Below, piece after piece: positions 33,191-45,500 of a stretch of DNA of 64,000 nt. The stretch is from assembly GCA_030737835.1 (NCBI GenBank), contig JAUJYN010000028.1, positions 992,001 to 1,056,000 of the forward strand, given 5' to 3'. The stretch's first letter is position 1. Every line of letters begins with the position of its first letter. The translations under genes were made by a program, and so were the position numbers. This stretch comes from Acorus gramineus (Eukaryota > Streptophyta > Magnoliopsida > Acorales > Acoraceae). Below the pieces are notes generated by a model, which was not told the DNA's origin, ran no database searches, and saw nothing but the letters and a program-made list of their open reading frames with translations.

Positions 33191-36100
33191 GCACATAATG
33201 TGAAATGATTATGTTACACATTGGTTAAATCTTAAAATAACAGTAACAATAAATATAACAAACTTCTTATAATCATGTTCATGCTTTTTCAGATACCAAA
33301 AAGTCAGACAAAGCTGCAAAAAAAAAAAAGAAAATCAATTCAACCACACTTCAGATCATCCTTGTATAGGGTTTATCAAATATTTTCGACGCTGAAACTA
33401 AAGGAAAAGCGTCTGAATATGCTCCAAGCAACACCTTTTTGGAATCTGTTCAGTGGGTTGTTGGACAAGAAGTATAATTGTAGACAAGCAAAAAAGAACG
33501 ATGAAGATGCTCTGCGGATAATACAATGTTATGATCCACAGATTGAATCTTTCAAGATTGGTGGCAAGGCTTTGAAAATAACTCCAACAGAAATTGACGT
33601 TATATTGGGCATCAAATCTGGGAAAAAAGAAGTTAAAGGTAATCAGAATTTCCCTGTTTGAATTACATTTAATTTTTCAAAATGTAACATCGTGATCATG
33701 ATTAATGGGTTTGGTTGGACTTTGTTACAGTGAACTATGGCACCAAGCCAAACACAGAGTTCATAAAGCGAAGATTTGGGTCCGTGAGCAGACCTAATGC
33801 TCCATATATCAAGGAGCAACTTCTGGTTGCATTGGAGGGAGAATCAAGCCATGATCTGAACGATTTCACAAGGTTGTGCTGCCTGTACTTGTTTGTGGGG
33901 TTATTTTACACAAACAGTGGTCACACCATAGGATGGGCTACCTTTCAGTATTTGGAGGACATCAACAACATAAAGGAGTTTGATTGGTCGTCATCAATAC
34001 TAGATTTACTGATGAAGTCAATTCATAGGCATCAGAATAACCCAGGAAGTGTGACTGGCTGTGTTGCACTGCTACCTGTAAGTTAACAACAAATGCTCAC
34101 AAATAGTTTTAGCTGAAAACTGCAATCAATTTATTAACTGACACTGTTCTTTTAAATTCTATGCAGTTCTGGTTATGTGAGCACACCACTTAAATTTCTC
34201 CCTCACGTCCATCAGTGTTCCCAAGGTTCAAGAAATGGGATTTGAAAAAATTCCACAAAACCATGTCGGAGATAAACATTCGCAAGATTAAAGCATCACA
34301 GGTTAGAATTAGATTACTCATAACTCCATTACTGATACAGTAAAACTATTATTCACATGACTTTATGACAAAACATTAGTACACAAACAATGTAACTATA
34401 ATATTATAAATGTAACAATATAAATATGTGCTACATTGTTTCACATACTATGTGTTGATAATGTAACATTTATGTTTTAAAAATTAACATATTTATATTA
34501 GCATTCTAATTAGGTTACTAAATTAAATGAATGTATCACTTATATTTAGAAGAACTATCTGTCATGGCATGTTAAATTGTTCAAAAACTTGCTATATTTG
34601 TCAAGCTGTCTCCATGCCATATACTATGTTGTACCAATATAGCAGATATTATTAACAATTGTAATATGAAATGAAAATGTAACATATCTTATATAATGTT
34701 TTGGTTATGTCTAAACTGCACTGATGCAATTAACTGTTATAATGATAAATGAAATAAATGAAAATGTTATGACTTTGTTACATTTTCACTAATATAAACT
34801 TGTCTCTTACATGAAAAGTTATCCATAGAAGAGATTGAACCAATGCTGATAGAGCTGCAGCAGCTGGGGGTAAGGGCCTCTGCACATATTGAGACTGAAA
34901 ATGAAGAAGAAACGAATGAAAAAAATGGAGAAAATTTGACTTGTAGTGCTAAAGATGGCTGTGGGGAGACTACATCAGAAAATGAGGAAGCCAATGAAAA
35001 AAATAAGAATAACCCATCAGGTGAAGAGGAAATTGATAAAGAAGTTCAGAATAGTGAAGGTGAGGGTGAATCAATACATGGAGGCAGTGGGAATAAGAAT
35101 GTCTGTGCTGATAGTAACAATGCATAAAATCAGCCAGTAATAGAAGATGATTGTGGGGGGCAGTTTGGCGACTCTGCAATTGAACATCACAGTGAAGGAA
35201 TACAGATAAGCAACCTGTCACCAGATAATGTTCAAAAACCTCTTACTAGGCAAGCCCTGGAAGAAGAAAACACAAACCTCATAAGAACTGTAGCAGCACA
35301 TGGGATTGACATGCTAAGAATTATGGCAGAGAACAGTAGTAAGAGTTTCAGGTTGAGAACAGTGCCCGCAATTTAAATTGCCTTTTCAAGAAATGTGGTT
35401 TACTAAGGAGAAAGATCCGTGGGTTAAATGAATAGATAGGAAAATTGAAAATTGTGAAAACAAAATTGAAAAAAGATGTCAGTCTAAGAGATGATGACAT
35501 AAAAGGTTACAAAGATTGAGAAGAAAGATATATGAGTGTCATTGAAAAACAGAAAAAAATAATCTCTGACATGAAAGATGATGCCTCGGTGCATGACATT
35601 ACCCAGAAAACAGCTTTGGATGCAGAGATCATGTGTCTGAAAGAGCTGATCACCGAGAAAGAGAACATAATAGCATAGCAGTCTGTAATGCTAGATTTCC
35701 TTCAGACACAAAACCCAACACAGGAAGCAAAACCCCTTGATGTGATTCCACTTAAGTCGCATACACTAGATATTTAATATGTGGAGGTGGACATGGAAGA
35801 AACAAGACATAATAAGAAAAAGCAGACAAGGTCAATGGTTAGAAGAATCAAGATGAGGGATAGGAAAGTAGGAAAGGACCCTGAATTTCAATACTCAGAT
35901 GCTGGAAAAAGAGCCAAAAGATTGGCTATTGGAGCTCCACAAGAGAAAAAAACCAAAAAACAAAAATTTAATTTCAGAATTCCAAGAAATAATGTAGCCA
36001 AGGCACTGGGACAAAAAGATGTCAAGACATTGAGGCAAATAGTTGGCCTCACCTCTGGAAGGTAATTTTACTATCGTAAATTGTTCTGAATATCACATCT

Positions 36101-36822
36101 TCAATAGTTGTTAAATGTAACTCTTTTTGTATATACAGTGGACCAATTTGGCAAGGGGGTCTTTCAGTTATACATTTTGAGGATATCATGTCAATACTGG
36201 AGGAGGATGAAATTTCCAGTAATGTGAGTATTTGCTTGTAAATGTAACAACTATTGGTTAAATGTAACAATTGTGAATATTACAGACTATATGTAACATA
36301 TAATGTATTTACTTGTAATTTCTTAGGTCATTAATGGGTATACAGAAATCATATATGATGAGCAAGGAATTCCAATGCGGATCAACCGATCTTCATTTTT
36401 CGTTTCTTCAAGCATCTCTCAATCACTGCAGAATGAAAAACAGCGTCACCTCTTCAAGGTGCTAGTGAAAGATAGGATAGATCTTAATCTGTATCAATTC
36501 ATACACTTCCCTATGTATAATGAAGGGCATTGGACTTTGGCGGTGTATGACATAGTTGAAAACATATGGAGACACTACAATTCACTACTTCAGGAGTATG
36601 CAGACATGGACACACATTTGCAGATGGTTAAGAAATTGGTAATCACTACTTAAATTTTCTGACCATTGATATGTTTAACTTAATTTAACTTCTCATGCAT
36701 ATACATTATAATTTACAGATGGACACATTCATTGAACATTACGAAAGAATTAAACCTGGACAGATCATCTTTGTTCAGAACGCACCGCAGCAGCCTGATT
36801 TTTCATAAGTTCATTTACTTTG

Positions 36823-39800
36823 TGTTATATTTGTGTCACTTTTAGCCTGCTGGTAACCGTTAGAGCGTCCTGGTAGTTTTAAAAATTTTTAGGGTTTTTG
36901 GTCGGAACCGCATAATTTCAGACTGTTAGCTATCGTCTGAGCTAGAGGACTCCGATTGAAAATCTAACTGCATATTATGTGTCCTGGTGCCATTTTAAGC
37001 CACTCATGAAAATTTCATCGAATTCTGGCATCGTTTGCAAAAATTTCGCAGTTCCGGGGCGTATCCGGATTTTTAAGTCGCGCTCTACTTAAAAGGAATA
37101 AAAAATATCTCGTCACTATTCATCATCTTCCCGACTAGCTCTCTCTCTCTCCTCTCCTCCGATTTTCTTCCGTTCGAGCCCCCTACACCCCTCAAAACCA
37201 AAAACCTAAGGCACGGGAAGTGTAGATCGGGTCCCGATCTACGCTCCGGTGTCTTCAAATCCAAATTCCGATGATCCTAGCCTCCCCGACCTCCCCTCTC
37301 TCTCCTCTGTTTTGAGCCAAATCGAGGGCCGTGATAGATCGGGGCGTGAGAAGGCTTGTGGGAAGGGTTTCGGCGCGTGGAGATCCACCGGACACCTCCT
37401 CCTCCCCTTGGTAAGCCTCTTTTCCCTCTCATTTCTTGTCTAGATGATTGCTAGGGAAGGGTTTTGTGCTTGGGAGGTGGTTGGTGGCGGTGGGGGTCGT
37501 CGGAGGGTGGTCGGAGGTGGCTGGAGGTGGTCGGGGCAGTGGGAGAGGTGGTTGGAGGCGCTCGGCAGGCTGGGGGACTGTCCCGGGCAGCAGGGAGCAG
37601 CGGCAGCGGCCAGGCAGCGCGCAGGCCGGGCGCGCGCGGGCATGCGCGCGTGCGTGCGCGGGTGTGCGTGCGCGCGGCGTGTGCGCGGAGTGTGCGCGGG
37701 TCTGGTGCGTGGGGCTGGTCGTGCTGGGCGCGCTGGATGGGCTGGGGGCCTCAGGCTGCACAGGCAACGAGCAGGAGCCGGCTGGGCGTGCGTACGCGCG
37801 AGCGTGCGCGCGGGCGTGCGCTCGGGGGAGCTGGTCGCGGCGGTGCGAGGCGTGCGAGCTGCTCGGGTGGTGCTGTGCGCGAGGGGCTGATGGCGAGCTG
37901 GTCTGGGCGCTGGTCTGGGCGCGCGCGGAGGTGCTGGCCGAGGTGCTGGACGCGCGAGGTGCGCGCGGAGGTGCTGCCGGAGGTGCTGGACGCTCGAGGT
38001 GCGCGTGGAGGTGCTGGCGGAGGTGCTGAGCGGAGCGCTTGGGTGCTGGGGCGCGCGCGGAGGAGGCGCGGGGCGAGGAGCCGTGCGCGAGGCGTGCGCG
38101 GGGCGCGGCGGAGCGGCGGAGGTGCGCGCGGGGCGCGCGCGGGGCGTGGAGCGTGCACACGGCGTGCGGGGCGCGTGCGGGCTGCCGCGGCTGGGATCGG
38201 TGGATGCGCGGGGCCCCGGGCGGTGCGCGGAGTGCGCGGGCTGAGGCGCGGCGGCGCGTCCGGGCGGTCGGGTGGCCGTGCGGGTGGTGGCCGGCCGTGC
38301 GGGGGGGTTGTCGGAGTGCTCGGGCTAGCGTGCGTGCGGGTCGTATGCACGTTTGCCCGAGTGTTGGGAGTTTAATTGTGGGTTTATGTAGTATTTATGG
38401 ATTTTAACTCACCATATTGATTGTCTGTCTTGCAGATCTAGACGGACGGTCGCGCGACGACCCCGATTCTGGTGAGTGGGACAATCCAACCCAGTAGAGA
38501 GGTGTTATACGCACTTGGGCGTATACCGACCTCTCCTGGGGCGACATGGATAAATATTACCTGCAAATAATATGTAATCCATGCTTGTGTGATGAAAATG
38601 TAGAATGCATGCTACCCTAGGCTTTTATGTTAGGGACTTGCACCCATAGGATATGCGTATGAGCCATGCAGCATGTCCCCTGGTTTTCATGCTAGGAAAC
38701 CCCGGCCTATGCATGCGTCCTACTAGTTTAATTATTAAATTAAATGCTGGTATCTGTTAGATCGCATGCCTTAGGATAATATTATAGGGAGGAGCCTTGC
38801 GAGGTCAACGCTGAGACCCGTTTTAGGGTACTCCGTGTTCCTTGTTTGGTTGTCGGGATGTCCTGTATCGGGACCTCGGGCTGCCCTCCCAAGGTTCTAG
38901 TCCCAATAATATTATATGTAATGATTGTATGATTGGTATAATTATTAGTATAGTTGGTAGATATTATAGGGGAGGGGCCTTGCAAGGACAGCGGTGAGAC
39001 CCGGGTTAGGGTACTCCGTGTTCCTTGTTTGGTTGTCGGGGTATCCTGTAACGGGAACTCACGCCGCCCTTCCGAGTTTCTTTCCCCCAATGATATTCCA
39101 GCCTTACTGATTTTTGTACATGTTCCCGCATCTTGATGATGCACCTGGTTGAATTCAGAGGAATTCATGACATTTGAGTTGTAATGATATGTAGTTGGCG
39201 GATCCGAGTGGATCATATGCGTATGGATAGGCTGTTCTGTTCCCTGCGTTGGATTCGGTAGAGGCTACCCCCAGCGTTAGACAGGGCCTTCCTGACAGAG
39301 GGCTCCCATTAGTAGGCACCTCCTGATTTGGTTTCGGACTGTGCTGAATGTGGGAGTAGACCAGGCGACCTACGGAGTGGAGGGAGAGACTATCGGTGGA
39401 CCAAGGGTGACCAACAGCCTAGTCAGTCCCAAAATCCTATGTCACCCGTTGAGGGTGAGGGTGAGGGTGTAGTGGGTTGGCGATGAGCGACCTACTGGAT
39501 TTGTGAATAGATGATTATCAGTCCCAAAATCCTGTCACCCATGGATGGGTGAGGGTGAGGGTGTGGTGGTTCGGCGAAGTACGAACCACTGGTTTATGTT
39601 GTTATGTATTGATGGCTGGATAAAATAATGGAATATTGGTAAATATTGTCTGTGATGCGTGGGTTGTGCTGTTCACTGAGCGGGTGGCTCACCCCTCGCA
39701 CATGTTTTTCCCCAGTGGTCACTGAGCCTGAGCTGGAGCCGGAGCAGCAGTTGGAGCTTTCCGAGGGATTTCTTCAGTAGCGGAGCAGCGCTACGTCCGC

Positions 39801-40123
39801 GAGTACCAGAGGCTATCAGCATCCCTTATCTCGGTTGTATGTATTGTATTTCCGTGCTGAGCACGTGTCGTATATATTCAGTTGTATTTGTGTATATTGG
39901 CTCTCACAGGACAGATGATTGAGTATCGAGTCTGTAGAATGTTTATTCACAGATTCAGTCTTTTGGTTCCGCATTTGATGTATATATCATGTCAGCCCCT
40001 TTTGTTGCATGTGTGTCATTTTAGTTGTCTGTGTATGATATATATTATTGACCTCCTGTGTAGGCTTCTGATATGATATATACATTTGCCGCGTCCCGGG
40101 GTTGGCCAACCTGGGGCGTGACA
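36823..40123 (+). mobile_element. Solo LTR, dominant family (3,301 bp), TSD CTTTG
   Basis: It starts TGTTATATTTGTGTCAC and ends CTGGGGCGTGACA, flanked by a perfect CTTTG (36818-36822 and 40124-40128). It lies in the last intron of the Ulp1-like gene, between the exons carrying the catalytic His and Cys. It has the palindrome with imperfect outer pairs (37220-37244), the GC-rich block (about 37570-38260), the hairpin (about 38495-38535), two 105-bp modules (about 38787 and 38968), two G-rich modules (the second with arms GTGGTTCG 39566-39573 and CGAACCAC 39582-39589) and an acceptor-like block at 39716-39780. Confidence 0.92.
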
Positions 40124-40379
40124 CTTTGTTAGATAATTTCATTATAGAATAAAGGAACATATTGATTCAAAAAAAAATTTCAACTGCAGCATCGAATGCG
40201 GAACTGTGGTCATACATGTAATGACCCAATATGCCTTTCAAGCAGATATACCATCAGTAATGACTCACCAAATATGCAGTAGTACCAGAGCCCAACTAAT
40301 ACATAAGTTCATCAACGACAGGAAAAGGACGTACACAGAAGAGGATCACGAGTTGGTTTCATTGAATATTGATGATTGA

Positions 40380-41078
40380 ACTCTTAATGTTTTGTTGTGT
40401 CTGTGTGTAAATCGAACAAATAGCAATTTTGGATGTAAACAACTTATAACAAATGTTTTGGGAGCCATGAAATGAAAATATAGAGATATTTTGTCTGTTG
40501 CTAAGTTGGGATTTACTATTCATGTGTTTGCATGTAGCATGTGTTGTAATAACGTTTATGTAATATAACAGTCAATTAACAATGCAAAGCATGTTACTGT
40601 GTATATGTAAATGTAACAAGCCAAAAATGTCACAATCTGGTTATAGTAAATGTAATTACAATGATTAAAATGTGACAGATACCTATAATGCAACCGGCTT
40701 ATAATTTGATTGTAACACAAATAAACACTGTTACATATCATTAAAATTGTTACATCTTCTCTATGTAACAAAAAACCCAGAGTGATTCATATTACAACAT
40801 AATATTGAATATTAAATCTGAAAACTACAAAACAGAAATCACTTATGCATCAATATGAATTTAAAAATGGGACAGATGCCTCTGATGCAATCAGTTAATA
40901 ACTCGAATGTAATACAAGTACACACTATCAATGAATTTATATTTGTTACATCTTCAAATGTAACAACAACCCAAGACTGATCCATTGTTACATCATTGTG
41001 GAAATTAAACCTGACAAATATAAAAAGAAAATCAATTGAGTCAGAACAAATCACTTATGCATCAATCTGCACATTGCT
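40380..41078. other. Spacer between the two convergent MULE genes
   Basis: This 700-bp stretch separates the ends of the Ulp1-like gene and the transposase gene. It has no coding sequence. ATGTAAC, GTTACAT or close variants recur through it (for example about 40608, 40670, 40730, 40750, 40946 and 40990). Two related blocks (about 40660-40790 and 40860-40990) share 'aatgggacagatgcctctga/atgtgacagatacctataat' and 'gttacatcttc', suggesting an old duplication. It may hold both 3' untranslated regions. Confidence 0.6.
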
Positions 41079-42554
41079 TTATGTATTCTTCACGTGCTTA
41101 GTCTTCGGCCTGTAAACCTTTGCTGCCTTCCTTTTTGTCGGTGGTCGCCCTTTGCTTCGAACTTTTTTAGGTGAATGTACACATCTAACCGGCAATGGTG
41201 TTACACCAACAGAACTGCAGTTAGCATTCCCAGATGAAAAATTCAACAAAGATTCCTGCAAAGAATCCATGTATTGTGTACAAAAGACATATTTTTCTTC
41301 AGATACAACTGCAGCATCCACAACAAATGAAAATTTGGAATATAATTCATGATGCCTCGACATGTGATCATTTGACATGTTGTCAAAATAACAATTCTTC
41401 AAGGCATTATGAATTCTTTTGATGCCCTTCCGCCAGCGATCCATAATGTAATATGAAGAAACTACACTCGTGTTTGTATGTATCAAAACTTTAATACAAT
41501 GCCTACATATGATACCCAAGAACTCAAATAGACAACAAACACATCGAAACTCCTGTTTCAATTCATCAAACTTAACCTCATAAGCTGTTTTCTTTGTTGC
41601 TCCATCTTTGCCTTTTGAAACATCAGTGACAACAAAAGCTCTCACGCCACCTTCATCCGAAACTTCTACCAAATTGCAAAAAATCAACCCCTTGATTTCA
41701 TTCTGAAATTTCCTAAACATATCATGTGTATATGCTTCTTCAAACTGCCTCTCAAACTCAAAATCAGTAAGCAATGGAATGCTTGAGTTAACCGAGTGAA
41801 AGTCAGCCCTTTCTTCCTTCTCAACCTTACTTCTCAGTGCATTATCATATTGTTCCACAAATTGCTTCAAAGTCGTTTTTGAGTTCACATAGTCATCAAA
41901 AAAAGCATTCATACTTTCACTTCTCTGAGTAGTTGACATACCAGCCCAAAAGGTTTCTTTAACGTATACAGGAGCCCATCTTGTTCGATCGTTGAATAGA
42001 CATGTGAGCCAGACATTGTTGCTCAGACCATGATCCAAAATCATTTCCATCCACTGCTTGTCGAAAACATTAGCAATTAAAGACTCGTAAACTATTGCCT
42101 TCAAGCATTTCTTAATAACATCATAACTCTTGCAACTGCAAAAATGTATCAACAAATTAAATTGGAACCATTATAAAAATGTAGAACTTCATCTGCAATC
42201 AAATGACAATGAATATTGCACTGCTAATAACATGACGTAAAAATGTAACAATAATCAAATAAATGTAACAAAAACTAGTAAAAATAACAAACCTGCCCAG
42301 TTTCTCAGGAATCTTCTTCATGATATGCCACACGCACAATCTGTGATGAGAATGAGGAAAAACTTCTGACACAGCCCCTTGTATTGTCACGCCCCAGGGC
42401 GGCCGTCCCCGGGACGCGGCAAGTGTATATATGATATTAGTCTAAATAGGAGTTCAATAACATACTCACACAACAGCTAAAATGACATCACAGACAAAAG
42501 CAGGGCTGACATAATATATACACAATATAGCGGAAGCTAAAACTGAGTCTGTAA

Positions 42555-45500
42555 TGTTATATATGTGTCACTTTTAGCCTGCTGGTAACCGTTGGAGCGT
42601 TCTGGCAGTTTTTCATTTTTTTTCGGTTTTCGATCGGAACCGCTAATTTTTGGACTGTTAGCTATCGTCCTGAGTTAGAGGACTCCGATTGGAAATCTAA
42701 CTGCATATTTGGTGTCCTGGTGCCATTTTAGGCCTCTCACAAAAATTTCATCGAATTCCGGTAACGTTTCTGAAATTTCACAGTTCCGGGGCGTATCCGG
42801 GTATTTTAAGTGACTTGCTATATAAGTGAGATCTAAAATTTGGTTGCCACTATTCATCATCTTCTTCACTTGGCTTTCTCTCTCCCCTTCTCCATTTTTC
42901 AAGCTTTTGAGCCCCTTAGAGCCCTCAAAGCTTAAAACCTAAAGCATAGGAAGTGTAGATCGGGTCCCGATCTACACCCCGGTGCTTTCAAATCCGGATT
43001 CCGGCCAACCTAGCCCTTCCATCCCCCCTCTTTTCTCCTCTGATTTGGGCCAATTCGAGGGCCAAGGAAGATCCCGGTGTTGGAGGTCTTTGGGGAAAGG
43101 TTTCGGTGCGCGGAGAGCAACCGAACATCTCTTCCTCCCCTTGGTAAGCCCTTTTTCCTCTCTTTTCATGCTTAGATGTATGATAGGAAGGTGGTTTTGG
43201 GGTTGGGTGGTGGTCGGCGGCTGTGGGTGGCTGTCGGAGGTGTTGGGGGCGATCGGAGGCCGTCGGAGGCCGATGGTTGGGTGGTGGAGGTGCTCGGGCA
43301 TGGGGGTTGCAGTCCCGGGCAGCAGGCAGCACAGGCAGCGCTCAGGCAGGCGCAGTAGGCGAGTAGCGGCAGGGCGCGCGCGCGCGTGCGCGCGGGCGTG
43401 CGCTCGGGATGGCGCTGGGCGTGCTGGGCACGCTGGGTAGGCTGGCTGGGCTAGCTCGGGTAGGCTGGGAGCAGGCGCACCAGTTTGCCGGGCGCGCGCG
43501 GGCGTGCGCTCGGGGGGTGCAGGGGGAGGCATGCGGGTAGGATTGGCTGGGCTGTGCGTGCTGGCAGGCCGGGCTGGCAGGCTGGGCGCACAGGCGTGCA
43601 GGGCTGGCGGTGCTCGGGCATCAGGCGGGCAGTGGCCGGGCGTGCAGGCGAGCGGTGCTCGGGCCACTCGGCGATGCGCGCAGGCAGGCAGCGCGGGCAA
43701 CAGCGCAGACAGGCTGGTAGGCGCGCTGGGCGCGTGCTGCCAGGCGCGCTGGGCGCGTGTTGCGCGGGCGTGCGCGTGGGCGCTGAGTGAGGGTCCCGGG
43801 TGCTGGGCGCTGAGCGCTGGGAGCTGGTCGCGGGTGCTGAGCGCTGGGCGCTGGGCGCCGCAGAGGAGCATGCGCGCGGGGCGCTGGGCAGAGGCGTAGG
43901 CGTGCGCGCGGTGAGGAGGGCAGTGGGTGCGAGCGGGTGGTGCGTGTGTTATATATGTGTCACTTTTAGCCTGCTGGTAACCGTTGGAGCGTCCTGGCAG
44001 TTTTGAAAATTTTTAGGGTTTTCGATCGGAACCGCTAATTTTTGGGCTGTTAGCTATCGTCTGAGTTAGAGGACTCCGATTGAAAATCTGACTGTATATT
44101 TGGTGTCCTGGTGCCATTTTAGACCTCTCACGAAAATTTCATCGAATTCCGGCATCGTTTACAAAAATTTCGCAGTTCCGGGGCGTATCCGGGTATTTTA
44201 AGTCGCACACTATAAATAAGTGAAATCTAATTTCCGAGTTACTATTCATCATCCCTACCAAAGTGATTTCTCTCTCCCCTCTCTTTTTCTCACTTTCAAG
44301 CCCCTTAGACCCCTCAAACCAAGAAACCTAAAGCACGGGAAGTGTAGATCGGGTCCCGATCTTCCCTCCGGTGTCTTCAAATCCCGATTCCGGCGATCCT
44401 AGCCTCCCCGACCTCCCCTCTTTGTCCTCTGATTCGGGCCGTTTTGAAGGCCGAGATAGATCGGGGCGTGAGAGGGCCGTTGAGAAAGGTTTCGGCGCGC
44501 GGAGAGCGTCCGGACTTCGCTCCCTCCCTTGGTAAACCCTATTTTCCCCTCTTTTCTTGTTTAGATGGATGTTAGGAGGTGGGAAATGAGGTTGGGTGGA
44601 GGTCGGAGGCGGTGGGTGGTCGTCGGAGGGCTGTGGAGGTGGTCGGAGGCCATTGGTGGCCGGAGGAGTGGTGGTGGAGGTGCTCGGGCAGGGTGGCTGG
44701 TGGCAGCAGCACTGGCAGCAGCACAGGCAGCAGGCGCAGCAGCTGGCAGGGGCGCGCGCGCGCGTGCGCGCGGACGTGCGCGCGGGCGTGCGCGCGGGTG
44801 GAGCTGGGCACTGGCAGGCGCAGTCGGGCGCGCAGTCGCGCGGGGAGCGTGCGCGCGGGTGCGCGGGTTCGCGCGGAGCGGGCGCGCGGGTGCGCGCGGG
44901 TGCTGGCGCGAGCGGGGGTGTGCGCGGGAGTGCGCGCGGGTGCGCGCGGGCGTGCGCGCGAGCGTGCGCGCGCGCGGGCAGGGCACCTGGGCACTGTGCC
45001 TGGGTGCTGGGCAGGGCGCCTGGGCATGCGCCTGGGCGCGGTGCTGGAGACCAGTGCGCGCGGTGCTGGGGACCAGTGCGCGCGCGTGCTGGGGCGTGCG
45101 TGCAGTGCGCGCGGGGGCGCGCTGGGCTGGACGCGCGGTGCGCGCCGGCGCGCGCGCGCGCGTGCGCGTGCGTGCGGCAGTGCGTCGGGGCGCGCGGGCT
45201 GAGGCGCGGCGGTGCACCGGGCGGTCGGGCGGCCGTGCGGGTGGTTGCCGGGGGTGCTCGGGCTAGCGTGCGTGCGGGTGGTATGCACGTTTGCCCGAGT
45301 GTTATGAGTTTAGTTGTGGGTTTATGTAAGTTCTTGTGTATTTTGTAGTATTTGTGGATTTTAACTCACCATATTGAATGTCTATCTTGCAGATCTAGAC
45401 GGGCGGTCGCGCGACGACCCAGATACTGGTGAGTGGGACAATCCAACCCAGTAGAGAGGCGTTATACGCACTTGGGCGTATACCGACCTCTCCTGGGGCA

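Larger units (their letters stand above)
32271..40379 (+). pseudogene. MULE-borne Ulp1-like (C48) cysteine protease gene, interrupted
   Basis: Splice sites suggest exons 32271-32283, 33293-33638, 33731-34077, 34167-34301, 34819-36061, 36139-36223, 36327-36638, 36719-36806 and 40190-40379. The N-terminal half has a plant-transposon-type domain (KALKITPTEIDVILGI; FWLCEHTT) resembling the DUF1985/plant-mobile-domain fold. The middle is acidic and coiled-coil-like, then very basic. The C-terminal half is Ulp1-like: the catalytic His is in EGHWTLAVYDI, the Cys in SIECGTVVIHV, and the usual Asp position reads Asn in HYNSLL. In-frame stops at 34191 and 35125 and others up to about 35780 show that it is decayed. 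A solo LTR sits in the last intron, whose donor reads ATAAGT. SUMO-peptidase activity is family knowledge, not shown here. Confidence 0.8.

Noticed and set aside
33715-34086. A separate small host gene
   Set aside because: It is one exon of the Ulp1-like MULE gene: it starts behind an acceptor (gttacag) and ends at a GTAAGT donor, and its neighbours on both sides continue the same domain.
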